Assembly: GCA_031216915.1 (NCBI GenBank)
Contig: CM062290.1
Coordinates: forward strand, 169,713,453 to 169,777,452
Reading direction: 5' to 3'
DNA: 64,000 bases
DNA from: Pictodentalium vernedei
Lineage: Eukaryota; Mollusca; Scaphopoda; Dentaliida; Dentaliidae
Part shown: in pieces, positions 1-11,247 of the stretch
Numbering within the stretch: the stretch's first letter is position 1
How the letters are laid out: each line of letters begins with the position of its first letter
Made by a program: the position numbers and the translations under genes
The notes under the pieces: model-generated
Told to the model about the DNA's origin: nothing
The model's database searches: none
What the model saw: only the letters and a program-made list of their open reading frames with translations

Positions 1-1160
1 TCCGGGCACTTCGGATTCCTCCACACGCCCGTGGCGGTCTAGCCACCTCCCCCATCACCGAGAGATTATCCTCGGAAAGTACCCCCTCCTAGATAATCCT
101 CCATATATTACTCCCAGGCTGCGAAAAAAACCCAAGTAAGTACCTTTCTGGCACACTACCCCTGGGGAGTTCCTGCGTACAGTTACGCCCATAAAGCTCT
201 CCACTCCCGTAGAGTACCCCGGGAATTTATCATCGAGTTTTCCCACCCTGATTTCTTCCCTAATAAAGATGCCACCCGTGATATTACCCAACCTGAGAAT
301 ACCCCAACCCCTGTGTATATGTGACAACGAAGGACTTAAACGAGATTTGACCCAGTTAGAGGGCAGACAAATACACCGCCATACCATATAAGAATATTGT
401 GTTACTTCTTCGTAACGGGACGAATGACCGTGGATTTGGGCTTGACAGAACCATACCAGAAATTTGTTAGTAAAGGCAGGGATGTTTGGAATGTGTATTA
501 CTCGGTAGTGTTAAATGTCCCCTCGATGTGGGATTCAAATAAGTATTTTTGTGCTGAATAATATTATACTATTGTGAATGTTATATGACTTAGTCTTGTT
601 GATATATACATTGTTTCCTTTTTACTGGAGAGTGCCTACAAACATTCTCCAGAAAACAAAAACAATACAAACAGCAATATCTGTGTAAGAGGTACCAATT
701 TGATGTGTAAAGCTACTCTAGTGACTGTCCACAGTATTGAGCGAAAACAAGACACGAGGAAGTTAAGAAACGCACGCTAATTTAGACTCCGTGAATATAG
801 CTCCACAGCTTGTACCTACGAAGCCGAGACCTGGTTTGTTTTATACGACAATGTTGAAGATCATGATTGTATTTTATTGATTATGTTTTAACATTTTGAA
901 CCACTGCTCTCAACAAAAGAGTAACACACTACACTGTCAGAACCCATCATATAAATTTAACAATGTCAATAAAATATCTGTCAATAAAACATATTACGAT
1001 ATGATATCCAAAGTATCATCACCCCAGAGACGTGAAATATGCGATGTAACGAAGAAACGATACGATTTATTCTTGGAATACTACAAATATTTTTTTCATT
1101 ATTCAACTTATTTCACGTGAATTGTCTTTTGTTAAAAAAGCTGACATTTTCTTACAGAAA
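1..1160. other. No gene recognised
   Basis: This stretch has a C-rich first 400 bases and then AT-rich DNA. Open frames here are short and show no domain, repeat pattern or splice context that I recognise. A 110-codon frame on the - strand at 55-387 has no family resemblance and is probably chance. Confidence 0.5.
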
Positions 1161-1164
1161 AATG

Positions 1165-1405
1165 GTGAGCTGTAACAAAAGTTGGCGATTGGGTAGAGTA
1201 ACAAAAGTCGGTGCAACAAGAAGCACCGACTTTTGTTACATTTGAGATTTTATTGATTTTTGTAACGAATGTCGTGAGTTGTTTTTGTAACAAAAGCGGG
1301 CGGTTTTGTAACAAAAGCGGTGACCTGTAAGAAACCTGGGCGATTTCGGTAACAAAAGTGGTGACCTGTAACAAAAAGGGGTAGAGTAACAAAAGCCGGT
1401 GCTAC
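1165..1405. repeat. GTAACAAAAG 10-mer repeat field
   Basis: The decamer GTAACAAAAG or a one-base variant occurs about nine times in 240 bases, separated by 10-30 bp spacers. The spacers often contain a GGTG or GGCG word. One pair is arranged head to head around 1205-1243 and forms a hairpin (GTCGGTGC ... GCACCGAC). It is neither a strict tandem array nor a coding repeat. Confidence 0.7.
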
Positions 1406-1439
1406 ACTTGTTTCTAACATAATGAATCGTTCAATATTT

Positions 1440-1640
1440 TGGAATTAAATACAAGTCTATAACATTAAAAGCATGTCTAATTTTTGTAGTCTTCATAAAT
1501 ATCAAATTCTTGGATTATCACTCATTGGAAACCTCCCTTCTAGAGAGCTTTCCAATAAATCATAACAGTGAAAGATTATTGTCAAACCTGCATATACAAT
1601 CAAAATACATATGCACATTACAAACTTAACTTGTTACAAA
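1440..1640. repeat. Diverged dispersed repeat, copy 1
   Basis: The order of words (aaattctt, cattggaaa, tttccaataaat, gattattgtca, tctgcatacac) is shared with 21650-21780, at roughly two-thirds identity by eye. No ends or coding capacity are visible, so the repeat class is unknown. Confidence 0.4.
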
Positions 1641-2377
1641 ACTCACCCCTCGGATTTAGGAAGAGAAAGTAAACTGAATTTTACAAACATAAATTAATCT
1701 TCTCCCAAAACATATTTCTAAGCTTGAATGAACGAATCTAAGCCTACCTTCTGCCGCGTGTACTCAAAAACCTAGCGACAGGGGTTGGCTTGAGACCCCC
1801 AACCCACCCCACCTCCATACCCATCACAATGGTTGGAATTTCGAAGGTATAAATTTTTCCGACTGCGATCGGCGATCAATTGCGGTTCCCGGCTTTAGTC
1901 ATTCACTGTGTTCCGACTCCGGATTCAATTTCCGGATTTAGACATTTTAATTGACCGACGCCAGTCAGTTAGAAGGAGTAGGCATTGGCTGAATAGTTGT
2001 CAGTCTATAGGTATAGTCCTTATGAAGCCTGGTCATTGTAAGAGAAAACTCATGGACCTACGTGGGGAAATGCATTTTTCTTGTGGATAAACTGACTAGC
2101 TTTAAGCCAGAGGGATCAGGAGGGATGTCTCAGAATCCATCTATGGGATTCCAAAAATTAAAAATATTCTCCGAAGAGGCCCCCGGACCCTACATCATCG
2201 AGAGGGAGATACCCCCATTTAAACTCTCCCAAACACGAGCCTGCGCCTTCTCGGGACATGCCTGCGGCATGTCGTGCTGGGACCCAAATCCCAGTTAGCA
2301 ATCTAACTGATTACCCTCCCCCATTGAAGACCCTCTAGCTACGTACCTGAGTGTACTTTCTCAAAGGTGTAATGCTA
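1641..2377. other. No gene recognised
   Basis: Mixed sequence. A short open frame near 2062-2298 contains two cysteines in a CGMSCWDP context but matches no family I can name and has no clear splice sites. I see no RNA gene or mobile-element end here. Confidence 0.4.
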
Positions 2378-2389
2378 TTTCAAACATCT

Positions 2390-2788
2390 TTCTTATTTGT
2401 ATTGGTGTTTAAGATCACATACTTATGCACAATTGCTAATCGTGACCGTGACAGTTTTACGGGTGGAGGAAGCCGGAGTACCCGGAGAGAACCACCGGGC
2501 AACGACGAGCAGCTGTCAGCTCTTCAACATCGTAACTCTGAACTCTGCACCGCGGCACGGGCAGGGTTAGATTGGTTGAAGACATGCGCACCATCGCAGT
2601 ACGCCCAAGTACACAGAGTCACCGTGCCCCCGTGTAGGCAATCGGGGTTAAGTGCCTTGCCCAAGGACACAACGCAAGAGAGCGAATCAGTCGCTGAAAT
2701 GGTCACCCATCCAACTGCTAACCGCGTTCGCCGTTGCTTAACTTCGGTGATCTGACGAGAACCGGTTACCGCGACGCCACCGCGCCCC
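2390..2788 (-). mobile_element. 5S rRNA-derived SINE, complete, 12-bp TSD
   Basis: Read on the - strand, the 5' head (plus coordinates about 2701-2788) follows 5S rRNA: TCTCGTC-GATC, a box-A-like TTAAGCA and a box-C-like TTGGATGGGTGACC. These are the internal promoter elements of a type 1 RNA polymerase III gene. A central block contains CCTTGGGCAAGGCACTTAA, a motif widespread in SINEs and other marine-animal repeats. The 3' part contains GGTACTCC and CTTCCTCCACCCG and is shared with a second copy near 6720. The element is flanked by a perfect 12-bp direct repeat TTTCAAACATCT (2378-2389 and 2789-2800), as expected for LINE-mediated insertion. The 5S-headed SINE class (SINE3 type) is established; this subfamily name is unknown. 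Confidence 0.85.
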
Positions 2789-2800
2789 TTTCAAACATCT

Positions 2801-3292
2801 GCACAGAAATAAATAGTATTTTTCTGACATAGTAATGGAAAACCGCACTATTTGGGCCCAATACCTGTGATAGCTATGCGAAAAAATAATATTATTTCTA
2901 CTCTTTGTAATTTAATACGACGTTCAGTTTCAGTTGTCTCCAGAAGTTTCTTGACTTATTGGACAGAAAATAATATGGAAGTTTTTCAACAAATGGAAAT
3001 AAGACAGCATTTCAATCAAATCTATATGTACAAATGATATGTAGTTAGAAAACAATTAACCTCGAAATTCAGGAGAAAATTAACAAGCAGGGGTTTAATT
3101 TGTTGACATAAACTACTGCTTCACTCTTATCATTACATGCATATTTTGGAACAAAAATATGCCAGGGCTCAGTAAATCAAACGGAAGCCGAATATATTGG
3201 CGGAAAAAAGAAATGCAAGTTTTTTTCTGTGGTAAACATTTCAAATGTGTCCAGGATTTAACTGTTTGTATTTTAATGTTATTTCTTCCTTA
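2801..3292. other. No gene recognised
   Basis: AT-rich DNA between the SINE and the Tc1-type element. Nothing supportable is visible. Confidence 0.5.
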
Positions 3293-4680
3293 CTGATCAA
3301 ATTTTGACGAGTTTTGTTGTCTTTACACAGACTGCGTTTGTATGGATAACGTTCAAACGTTGGTACCCTGTGCCATTCCCTGATCAAAACCAAAAGCGGG
3401 TGTGTCCACCCCGGCTTCAGTCGCTGCTCTAACTCTCCTTACCATTGATCCCATCAAGTTGTTTGTGGACCTTTGTAGGATGTTATTACACGCCTGAAGA
3501 GGGGTCTGCGTGAGCTGAGCAACGCCGTTTGGGACGTTGACGCGCTTCCTGACACTCATGTCCAATTCGTCCCACAAATGCTCGATCGGGGACAAATCTG
3601 GACTGTATGGCGCCCAATCGAGAACTGCGCATTGATTTGGTTGAGGACGTCGCGACAAACCCTACCAACGTGCCGCCTCGCATTATCCTGCTGCAACGTA
3701 AGGTTACGCGCATGGATAAGTGGAAGGACGTGAGGCATGAGGACCTGATCCCAATATCTTACGGCTGTAACATTGCCCGGGATGACCACGAGAGGTATTT
3801 TCACGACATGAGAAATCCCCCCCCCACACCCCCCCCAAAAAACATCCATAACAGACCCTTCCCCGAATCTGTCGTTTTCCTGCCTCAGAATATCGCTCAC
3901 CTCGACGTCGATATCAACGTTGTCGTCCATCTGACCTGTAAAGCTTGAACCGAGACTCGTCAGTGAATAACACACGTCTCCCGTGGGCCAAGTGAAACTG
4001 ATTTGGTGCATGTACCCGCAGCCATTGCAAACGGCGTTGACGTCGTCTAGGTGTGAATTGCGGACCAACGTGGGGACGTCGTGGCCTTAAACTGAACTCC
4101 CGCAACCGATTCCTAACTGTTCTTGGACACACTCGGCGACCATGAGTGCCTACAACCTTCGTCTGCAATCGGTTACGGAGGTGTAATAGACGTATGCTTC
4201 TATCTTGAGGTGGCAACGTAATGCGCGGTTGTCCGCTCCTGGGACTGTCAGCTAATCTTCATGTGGCTCTGAGACGCCCAACTAAGCGAGATATCGTTGA
4301 CTCACGAATCCCAAAATGCTGGGCGACGAGACGTTGCATTTGGCCCTGCATAATTAGAGCAATAGCGCTTCCCGAATCAACTTCGGACATTCCAGGGATT
4401 TTGCTTTTCAACCGAGTTGAAATAAAATGTCGTGCAATGGATGTGTTCTGTTCAAAACTTAGATTTGGAATGGTTTTCAAGCCCATAGTAAGTTGGACTG
4501 CCCCAGATGCATGCTTTGTCGAAAAATCTGTTGAAAGCATGCAGCGATGTAAGTGGACATAGTTGACTGAATTTTAACCAAAACTCTTTTGACAGTTCAC
4601 TGGTGTGTCAAATTTTACTACATTCGGTCTACGGATAATCAAATTACCAAAACTGAACTTGTTTTTCTTTTTTCGGTCAG
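3293..4680 (-). mobile_element. Tc1/mariner element, decayed
   Basis: About 1.39 kb with TA on both sides. The two ends begin CTGAYCRAA in inverted orientation (TACTGATCAAA at 3291, TTCGGTCAGTA ending 4682). On the - strand, broken frames give in order: a helix-turn-helix ending VAQHFGIRESTISRLVGR (about 4270-4330), the linker region, FTDESRF (first catalytic Asp, near 3950), TLQQDNARRHVGRVCRD (second Asp, near 3650-3700) and YSPDLSPIEHLWDELD (the Glu of DD34E, near 3550-3600). At least two frame changes break the protein, one beside a C-run at 3820-3840. Length and ends fit a full-size but inactive Tc1 copy. Confidence 0.85.
3353..4540 (-). pseudogene. Tc1-type transposase pseudogene
   Basis: Reads as DNA-binding domain (4259-4540), linker (3914-4216) and DDE domain (3353-4068) in different frames. 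Established role of the family: cut-and-paste transposition at TA dinucleotides through a DD34E active site. All three catalytic motifs can still be recognised, but no single frame contains them, so the product cannot be made. No host gene is near enough to suggest domestication. Confidence 0.8.
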
Positions 4681-4682
4681 TA

Positions 4683-5680
4683 TAGTTGAATGTTGTTTCA
4701 TAGTTCAATATCGGATACCGGTACACACACGGAAAAGTATTAATTGAAGGTTTGCAATAGCTTGTGACGAATGCCTATCGAAAGAGGTTCACTTCTGGTG
4801 TTTAATCCACAAGCGGAAATTTTCAGTGAATGGCAGCTCTGTAAATGATCACACGAATGTTCCGTTGTTGGGATGGGAGACTATATATAACATTTTAGGT
4901 TGTTTTTCTGAAGCACGTGCAGCGTGCAAAGAATATAGCATATCATACTTTGTCAATATCTCACCTTTCCCATGATTATCCCCATTTCGAAGAGCCCATC
5001 TGCCATTTTTCCAACCAAAGTGCATGTTTAAATTGTGCACACAACGTTTTATTGTCCCGACAAAGTCATTGCCGTTCACAAAAGAAACAGCATGTAAACC
5101 CAGGTTTCCCCATTGTTTCAAGAAGTATTTTTGAACATTCTGTCTGTGATAATTTGATCAGAACAATTTGAAATGTTTTCAATGTAAATCCAAGAACTCA
5201 AAACGCACGATGTACAAAATGCAAGAATCTCGCAGAATGAACAAACTTTGGTAGGGATGTGTCGAGCGTCGCGAGGGGAGACAATGCTGCTTCTGGATTG
5301 GATTATCAGAAGCATTATGTGGCCTTCACTTACTTGTGGTCTTGTTTTTCTGTTATATGAAATACCTTTGAAAAGTGCTGTCTTGGCATTTTTTTACACA
5401 TTCCCTAAAATAGCCCTTGAGGGATCATAAGCAATGTTTTGGTTGCAAACATTTAAAGAAATAACAAAATTTGAAAGGCAAGTTTTGTGAATAGCACGGG
5501 GCGGATTTCGCGCACATTAAACAAGGCTGAATTAGTTAAATTTCTGATCGCATTATGGGAAAAACGTTTTCCATTGAAAATTCTAGTATGTCTAAACCAG
5601 TGTGCAGAGGGTTAGCACAGTACAATAAAACAGCTTATTTCTAGCTAACTGGAAAAAAAACAAAGAAATATGCTGATTCT
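4683..5680. other. No gene recognised
   Basis: AT-rich sequence with short frames only, and no splice-flanked exon or transposon motif that I can support. Confidence 0.45.
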
Positions 5681-5762
5681 GAACGACACTCGCGTGTGAA
5701 TGGGTTAATCGATATGGTACAAGTGCCATATCGATTAATCCATTCACACGCGTGTGTCGTTC
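5681..5762. repeat. 40-bp near-perfect palindrome
   Basis: Left arm 5681-5720 and right arm 5723-5762 are reverse complements with three mismatches and a 2-bp spacer. The arms begin GAACGACAC and end TAATCGATATGG. No coding capacity or obvious target-site duplication was seen. Confidence 0.9.
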
Positions 5763-6340
5763 TGTGTTTAATACACGCCTTCCTGTCTATAAAAGCAACT
5801 ATTTGAAGGACACTCAGCAATTGATTTGACAACACATTGGAACCCAGGGGACGAACTATCAACAAAAAGAACACATGTTATCGCCAACCAAATTTGCGAG
5901 GGGAACCCGTTTTACTACTTTAGCTATCGCTAGCGATTCAAATTTGAATTGCAGTGCACGATTTGTAGAAACATCCAGTGGCATTTCGCTTCTATTTAAA
6001 AATAGTCCGTCAACGATTTGCGTTCCGCACATGTGTTCGGAACGGATTTCCATTTTCCGCATGGTTTAGTGTTGCTGTAGATGTGGATTACAGAGAACAG
6101 ACGTGTAATAAAATAAATTCAAAGAAAGAAAGTGTACGGTGGCACGTACGCAATTGACATTAGAACGTAAGTTTTGTTTAAAGCTAACTGTGTTGTCCTC
6201 CATCAAACTCAGCGCAATGGTCATTTGTCTTCTCAAAAACAAATAGACAAAGGCATGCGACTAATTTACAGTGGCCTTCCCGGCAAGGATGCTAGAGTTG
6301 ATGGGCAATCAATCACCAAAGTAAACCAACGAAGGACTAA

Positions 6341-6584
6341 TTAACCCTTCATCCAACGTAACGTCCAAAACCGGCCAGCGCTCAAAAAAAAAAAAAATCG
6401 CCAATTAATTTTCATTTTTTGTCTCAAAAACATAGGTTATGACCCCTCGTTGGAGCGAGCTCGCGTAGCTCGTTCCAACGAGGGGTCATACCCTATGTTT
6501 TTGAGACAAAAAATGAAAAACATTTGTTTTTCAAGTATGTTTTTTGCAAGTGCCGTCTGCTTTTCGTGTTAGGTAAAAGGTTAA
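6341..6584. mobile_element. MITE family A copy 1 (TTAA, palindromic core)
   Basis: Starts TTAACCCTTCATCCAACGTA and ends GTGTTAGGTAAAAGGTTAA, so TTAA flanks CCCTT termini as in piggyBac-type elements. The centre is a long palindrome: CTCAAAAACATAGG, TATGACCCCTCGTTGGA, then its inverse. Copy 1 differs from the other copies at several bases (ATACCCTATG, GGAGCGAGC). It has no coding capacity. The piggyBac affiliation rests on the TTAA duplication and CCCTT ends only. Confidence 0.85.
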
Positions 6585-6721
6585 GTGTAAAGTCTGTTTT
6601 AGTAACTCGTTTATACCAATGGTGCCCCAGTTTAGTGGTTTTCACCCCAGGCATTATCTGCCAGGTCCTATTTCCGAGTGAAAGGAAACTTGTTTACCAC
6701 AGTGAATAGTTTTTCATTTAG

Positions 6722-6907
6722 TTATTGGTGTTTAACGTCACATACTTATGCACTAATCGTTACCGTTACAGCTTTACGGGTGGAGGAAGCTGGAGTACCC
6801 GGAGAGAACCACCGAGCAACTGTCAGCTCCTCAAGATTCTAACAGTGTGCAAGCTCCGCTCAAGCACCACAGTGAACAAGGCATCGCTGACAATTTTAGT
6901 CATTGGA
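6722..6907 (-). mobile_element. 5S-derived SINE family, 5'-truncated copy
   Basis: Shares GGTGTTTAA, CACATACTTATGCAC, TTTACGGGTGGAGGAAGC, GGAGTACCCGGAGAGAACCA and CTGTCAGCTC with the complete SINE at 2390-2788, but lacks the 5S-like head and the CCTTGGGCAAGG block. Right boundary approximate. Confidence 0.75.
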
Positions 6908-8270
6908 AGAGATTTACAAGTAGGCACCCCTTAATTTCCAAAAGCTATCAGTAAATAATTTAACACTTGGGGTATGGGAATTTTATATTCGAAATGTTAA
7001 CCAATTTGTATCATCGATGTGCACATCATTTCACAATCTTCAATTTTTTTTCAGACGGTGGCTTTTTACAATTTTTCCCTAATCAGCTTGAACATTAATT
7101 TTGGCTATTGTTCTCTGATGAAATACATTTAAAAATAAGTAAACGGCGTTTTCCCAATCTTTTGATTTTCTGTAACTTATTTTTGTTTATTTTATCGACA
7201 TTGTGCGCATCGTGACATATAATACAGACACTGTCATTTCTATTAAAAAGTCTAAGAGGCGAGATTTTCTGATTATTCTTTCGCTGGGATAATAAAAAAT
7301 AATCAAATATCTTTAAAACACGTTTGTCTAACAAAGAGGCAACGCGGATATTTACTTAGTCTTGGTAGGTGTGGTACTGATAGATATTCTTAACGGTGGA
7401 TTATCTATGAAGTGGTTCCTTCTAATTAACTTGCAATAAAAAAGACAAGTTTCCTTTTCTAACTTTTAATAGAGCTGTATGTTGTTTTCATTTATTAAGA
7501 ATAACAAAAGGTAACATGGTTTCATTGTATACTGATGTCATATGTATTTTCTCAACAATACGTGTTTTCTCAGCAATTGCTTATTTCTTGATTGAACCTT
7601 CCGCGAACGTAAAAGAATTTCAAGGAGGGGGATAACTTTTCAGGACTATATAAGCCAGGGATTCCACTCACAGGTTTTCCACGGTGAATTATAACAGTTA
7701 AAGTTTAATATTTGGGGATAAAATGAAAAAAAGACATGTTTTAATATTTAACAAAAATGCTGAAAAAATAAAAAAATTGATTATCCGGATCAACTGGTCT
7801 TCTAAATGCGGGTCAACTCGTCACGAATTAAGGTGAATTGACCCGGTAGTATATGGTCTTTTCATGTTGCAATTACAATCTCAGAATAATTGCCCCGATC
7901 GAATATCTTTGTGATATTTCATTATTCCACATTTCGTGATACCTGGAAGAAGCAGAATACGGATACCTATAACACAAGCATTTTTTTTTCAATACGGCCG
8001 GGCCTGAAAATCAACATTTTGTTTGCCTATCTTACTACTGAACTTTTCAAATCAAAACTGGTGTCAAAATTCTAATCAGTTTGAGCTATCATTCAATTTT
8101 TAATACTACAAGATCAATATCCAGAGTCTAAGTGCCTTTAAGAATATGATCAATAGCATGTCGGCTGTTCATCTGGCACTGTGTGATAGCATTCAGGCTA
8201 TTAGTTCAGAAGAGTAGTAGTCCAAATGCTAATAGTCCGACACCTGGGCCAGAAGTCCACGCGCTGTTGT
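6908..8270. other. No gene recognised
   Basis: AT-rich non-coding DNA. Short frames lack any recognisable domain. Confidence 0.5.
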
Positions 8271-8277
8271 TTCGGTT

Positions 8278-8310
8278 TATACCCAACAAGATGAATCCCA
8301 ACAAGACTAA
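8278..8310. repeat. CCCAACAAGA repeat, inverse of 8834-8925
   Basis: Two copies of the word CCCAACAAGAnnAAT occur here. They are the reverse complement of the repeats at 8834-8925, and both sites lie next to TGTTGTTTCGG. They could be the remains of the two ends of one element of about 650 bp. Confidence 0.4.
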
Positions 8311-8533
8311 TTTAATTAAAATGACAATATAACCCATTTATTTTGAGTTTTTCCATCATAAACTGCTAAAACGGCTCACCTTTGGACAAAGGGATTTCAA
8401 TTAACTGGTTGAGTGCCGGAAGCCCATTTTGGGTCTTTATCCTGAAGTGTGGGTACCAGAGCTGAAAGGCTTCATATTCTGTGGATGTACTTCAATTAAG
8501 TTTTGATGTGATATTATTAAGTTTGGGTGGATT

Positions 8534-8595
8534 TGCCTTGTTACAAGTAATGGGAGAGTGCTTAAAGGCACTCTCCCATTAATTGTAACAAGGCA
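8534..8595. repeat. 28-bp palindrome with 6-bp spacer
   Basis: Arms 8534-8561 and 8568-8595 (TGCCTTGTTACAA ... GGGAGAGTGC) are reverse complements with one mismatch. Confidence 0.9.
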
Positions 8596-8833
8596 GTAGA
8601 ATGTGAACAAAATTTTGATAACTAAAAATAAAAAAACGTAGCACGCTTCCAGTTAACAGAGTCGCCAAGCTTTGTTACAAGACGCTATTTGCTATAGATT
8701 TTTGTATCTTTTTTATCAACAACACCTCCAAACACATGCATAAAATCAAACCCTAAAATACTCTAAATAGCATACACTGGAATGCACACGTTCTTTTTAA
8801 AGTAAATTTCCCCGATATTTGATAAGGAAAGAA

Positions 8834-8925
8834 ATGTTTCGTCTTGTTGGGATACGTCTTGTTGGGATCGTCTGGTTGGGATATTTTACCAATTCGTCTT
8901 GTTGAGATTCGCCTTGTTGGGATGA
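8834..8925. repeat. GTCTTGTTGGGAT irregular tandem repeat
   Basis: About five copies of GTCTTGTTGGGATNC, with variants GTCTGGTTGGGAT, GTCTTGTTGAGAT and GCCTTGTTGGGAT, separated by 0-15 bp. Confidence 0.7.
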
Positions 8926-9129
8926 CACCGTTGTTTCGGCACCTAACCGGTAACAACTGTCTTAAATTTATCTCACCGTCTATCAGCTGTGGCCATTTTA
9001 GGAAGGCTGCTGCAATACTTGAGACATTATTTGGACGTTTGGAAAGGCTGCTGTAAATAGCTACATGTAATATAGCTGGAGCAAGTTTATTCTATGGTGT
9101 CTTGTTCCTTATTATACTCGTAAATCTGA

Positions 9130-9588
<459 letters not shown>

Positions 9589-9600
9589 TAGTTCATTAAC

Positions 9601-9785
9601 AATTTTAACCAGTGGATCCGAGAAACAAGTCTTTTTCATGCCATTTTATTGTTTGTAAATAGTGTAAAAAATTACAGTCCTCTAATATTAATAAATAGCA
9701 TATATCATTTTATTTCAGCGTTTAGAATGCTTTTGTTTTCGAGTTGAATATTAGTCTTAGCTGGCTTCGGTTGGCTCGGGCTACA
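9601..9785 (+). repeat. BEL 5' LTR remnant
   Basis: Matches 19673-19843: AATTTTAACC, GGATCCGAGAAACAAG, CCATTTTATTGTTT, AAATAGCATATATCATTT, GTTGAATATTAGTCTTAG, ending GGGCTACA. It is only 185 bp, against about 980 bp for the 3' copy, so the 5' part is missing. A TGG-starting primer-binding-site candidate lies 4 bp beyond its end. Confidence 0.75.
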
Positions 9786-10332
9786 TTTTTGGTCCCTCGA
9801 GTAGGATGCTATTACTGATTCGCAATTTCTGTGAGCCAGTACAGCACTGATCGAGATACAGCGGCACAGTATTCTTTAAGTTTAGAATGCTGAACAATTT
9901 ATAGGTTTTAAAGATTTTCGTGGTGACTTGTCGTGGCTGTTTGACCCTTTGCTGTGCATGAGATTTTTGTCACTTAGAATTTTAACTTGTTAAATGATTT
10001 AACATTTAGTATTCCAAGTTATTTCTGTAATCTATTGGGGTAATACTTTCTTTTGAGAGTTGATATGGCAACGATGGATGTTATCTTGCAAAGTCTTCCT
10101 GAAAAAGCGGCGCATTTGTCTCGTGAGATCAACTAAGGCCCACAAATTGGTTTTAAAACTTTTTTACCAAACCGAGTAACTGAAGGCTGACGGTGCGCCC
10201 GCTGGTGAGATTGTCTTGTCGATAGGAGCAACCAGTATCGACATGCAGAATTTGAAAAAGGTGTTTAACGACCTATAAGCGGGGCAAGATGACATTGAGT
10301 TTAACCCCGAAAATACAGATAGAGTAGAGAAC

Positions 10333-11247
10333 ATGGATGAAGAGTTAAAACAGGCGGAAAATGCTGAGCAAAGAATTAGGGAGTTATTTTTGCCCTTATA
10401 TGCCAAATTTCAAAGCCGAGAAAACAAAGGTATTAACCCATCCAAAACTTGCTGCCGGCCAAGCTCAAATGCCAGTGAAATACCACATAATAGTGAGATG
10501 TCAAACAAGCATGTAGTCAACAAACAGTTAATTGGAAGTTTAACAGAGGCTTTCCAATCTATTAACACTGGGCTTACTGGTGATCAGTTGTCGTAAATTA
10601 TTACAACAATGACAAAGCGGAAGCGAGATATAACTGTACATAAGTTCAAAGGTGAAAAAGAGTTATTTAACCAGTGGGAGGACCCTGTGAAGGCCGAATT
10701 AGAGAAACCTGGTTATTCCGAGGCGGAGAAATCACACTTTGTAATTAGTGTACCAGAAGGCGAGGCAGTAAAGATTGCATTGTCACAGAAAAATCCCAGT
10801 TATGAGGAATTACTACATGTACTGGAAAATAAGTATGGAGTACAGCAAGTCATCTTAGAAATTGCCAATATTAACCCCTCATTTTCAGCTAGTGCCAAAG
10901 AATTAGATTTGGTTTATTCAATTGTAACATGCTGGAATTACTTACTGAGAAAAACATAAAATGATGAGAGTTTTATTACCAGTAGTTGGATACTGACAGC
11001 CTTAGTGAGGCCTAAACTACCTAAGTCCCTAGCTAGAAGGTGGGATGGTGAAAGAATCAAAGAAGAGAGAACAGAAAGACGACATAAAAACAATTTGCCT
11101 ATCCAATTTGATGAGCTGCTTCAAAAACTGAAAGAAGCACTACAAGTAACCCGAAGAACCGACGTTGAGGCAAAACCGAACAGCAGTCAGTACAAAAATA
11201 AAGATAAAACGACCAGCAACAAGACAAACAAACCAAGGTACCACGCA
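10333..11247 (+). pseudogene. BEL gag, N-terminal part
   Basis: Several frames (10333-10596, 10609-10959, 11005-11247) give charged, helical sequence with motifs typical of BEL gag: FKGEKELFNQWED and LPKSLARRWDGE. Stops and frame changes separate the pieces. Family role: capsid precursor. The frame is cut at 11248 by a TTAA MITE and resumes at 14034 with the zinc-knuckle region. Confidence 0.7.

Noticed and set aside
55..387. 110-codon - strand ORF
   Set aside because: No recognisable domain, splice context or codon pattern. Length is within chance in this C-rich patch.
1165..1405. CRISPR-like short repeats
   Set aside because: The 10-mer is too short and its spacing is irregular. No associated genes are present.
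2351..2755. 134-codon ORF on the + strand
   Set aside because: It is the antisense translation of the 5S-derived SINE, with boundaries set by the repeat and not by a gene.
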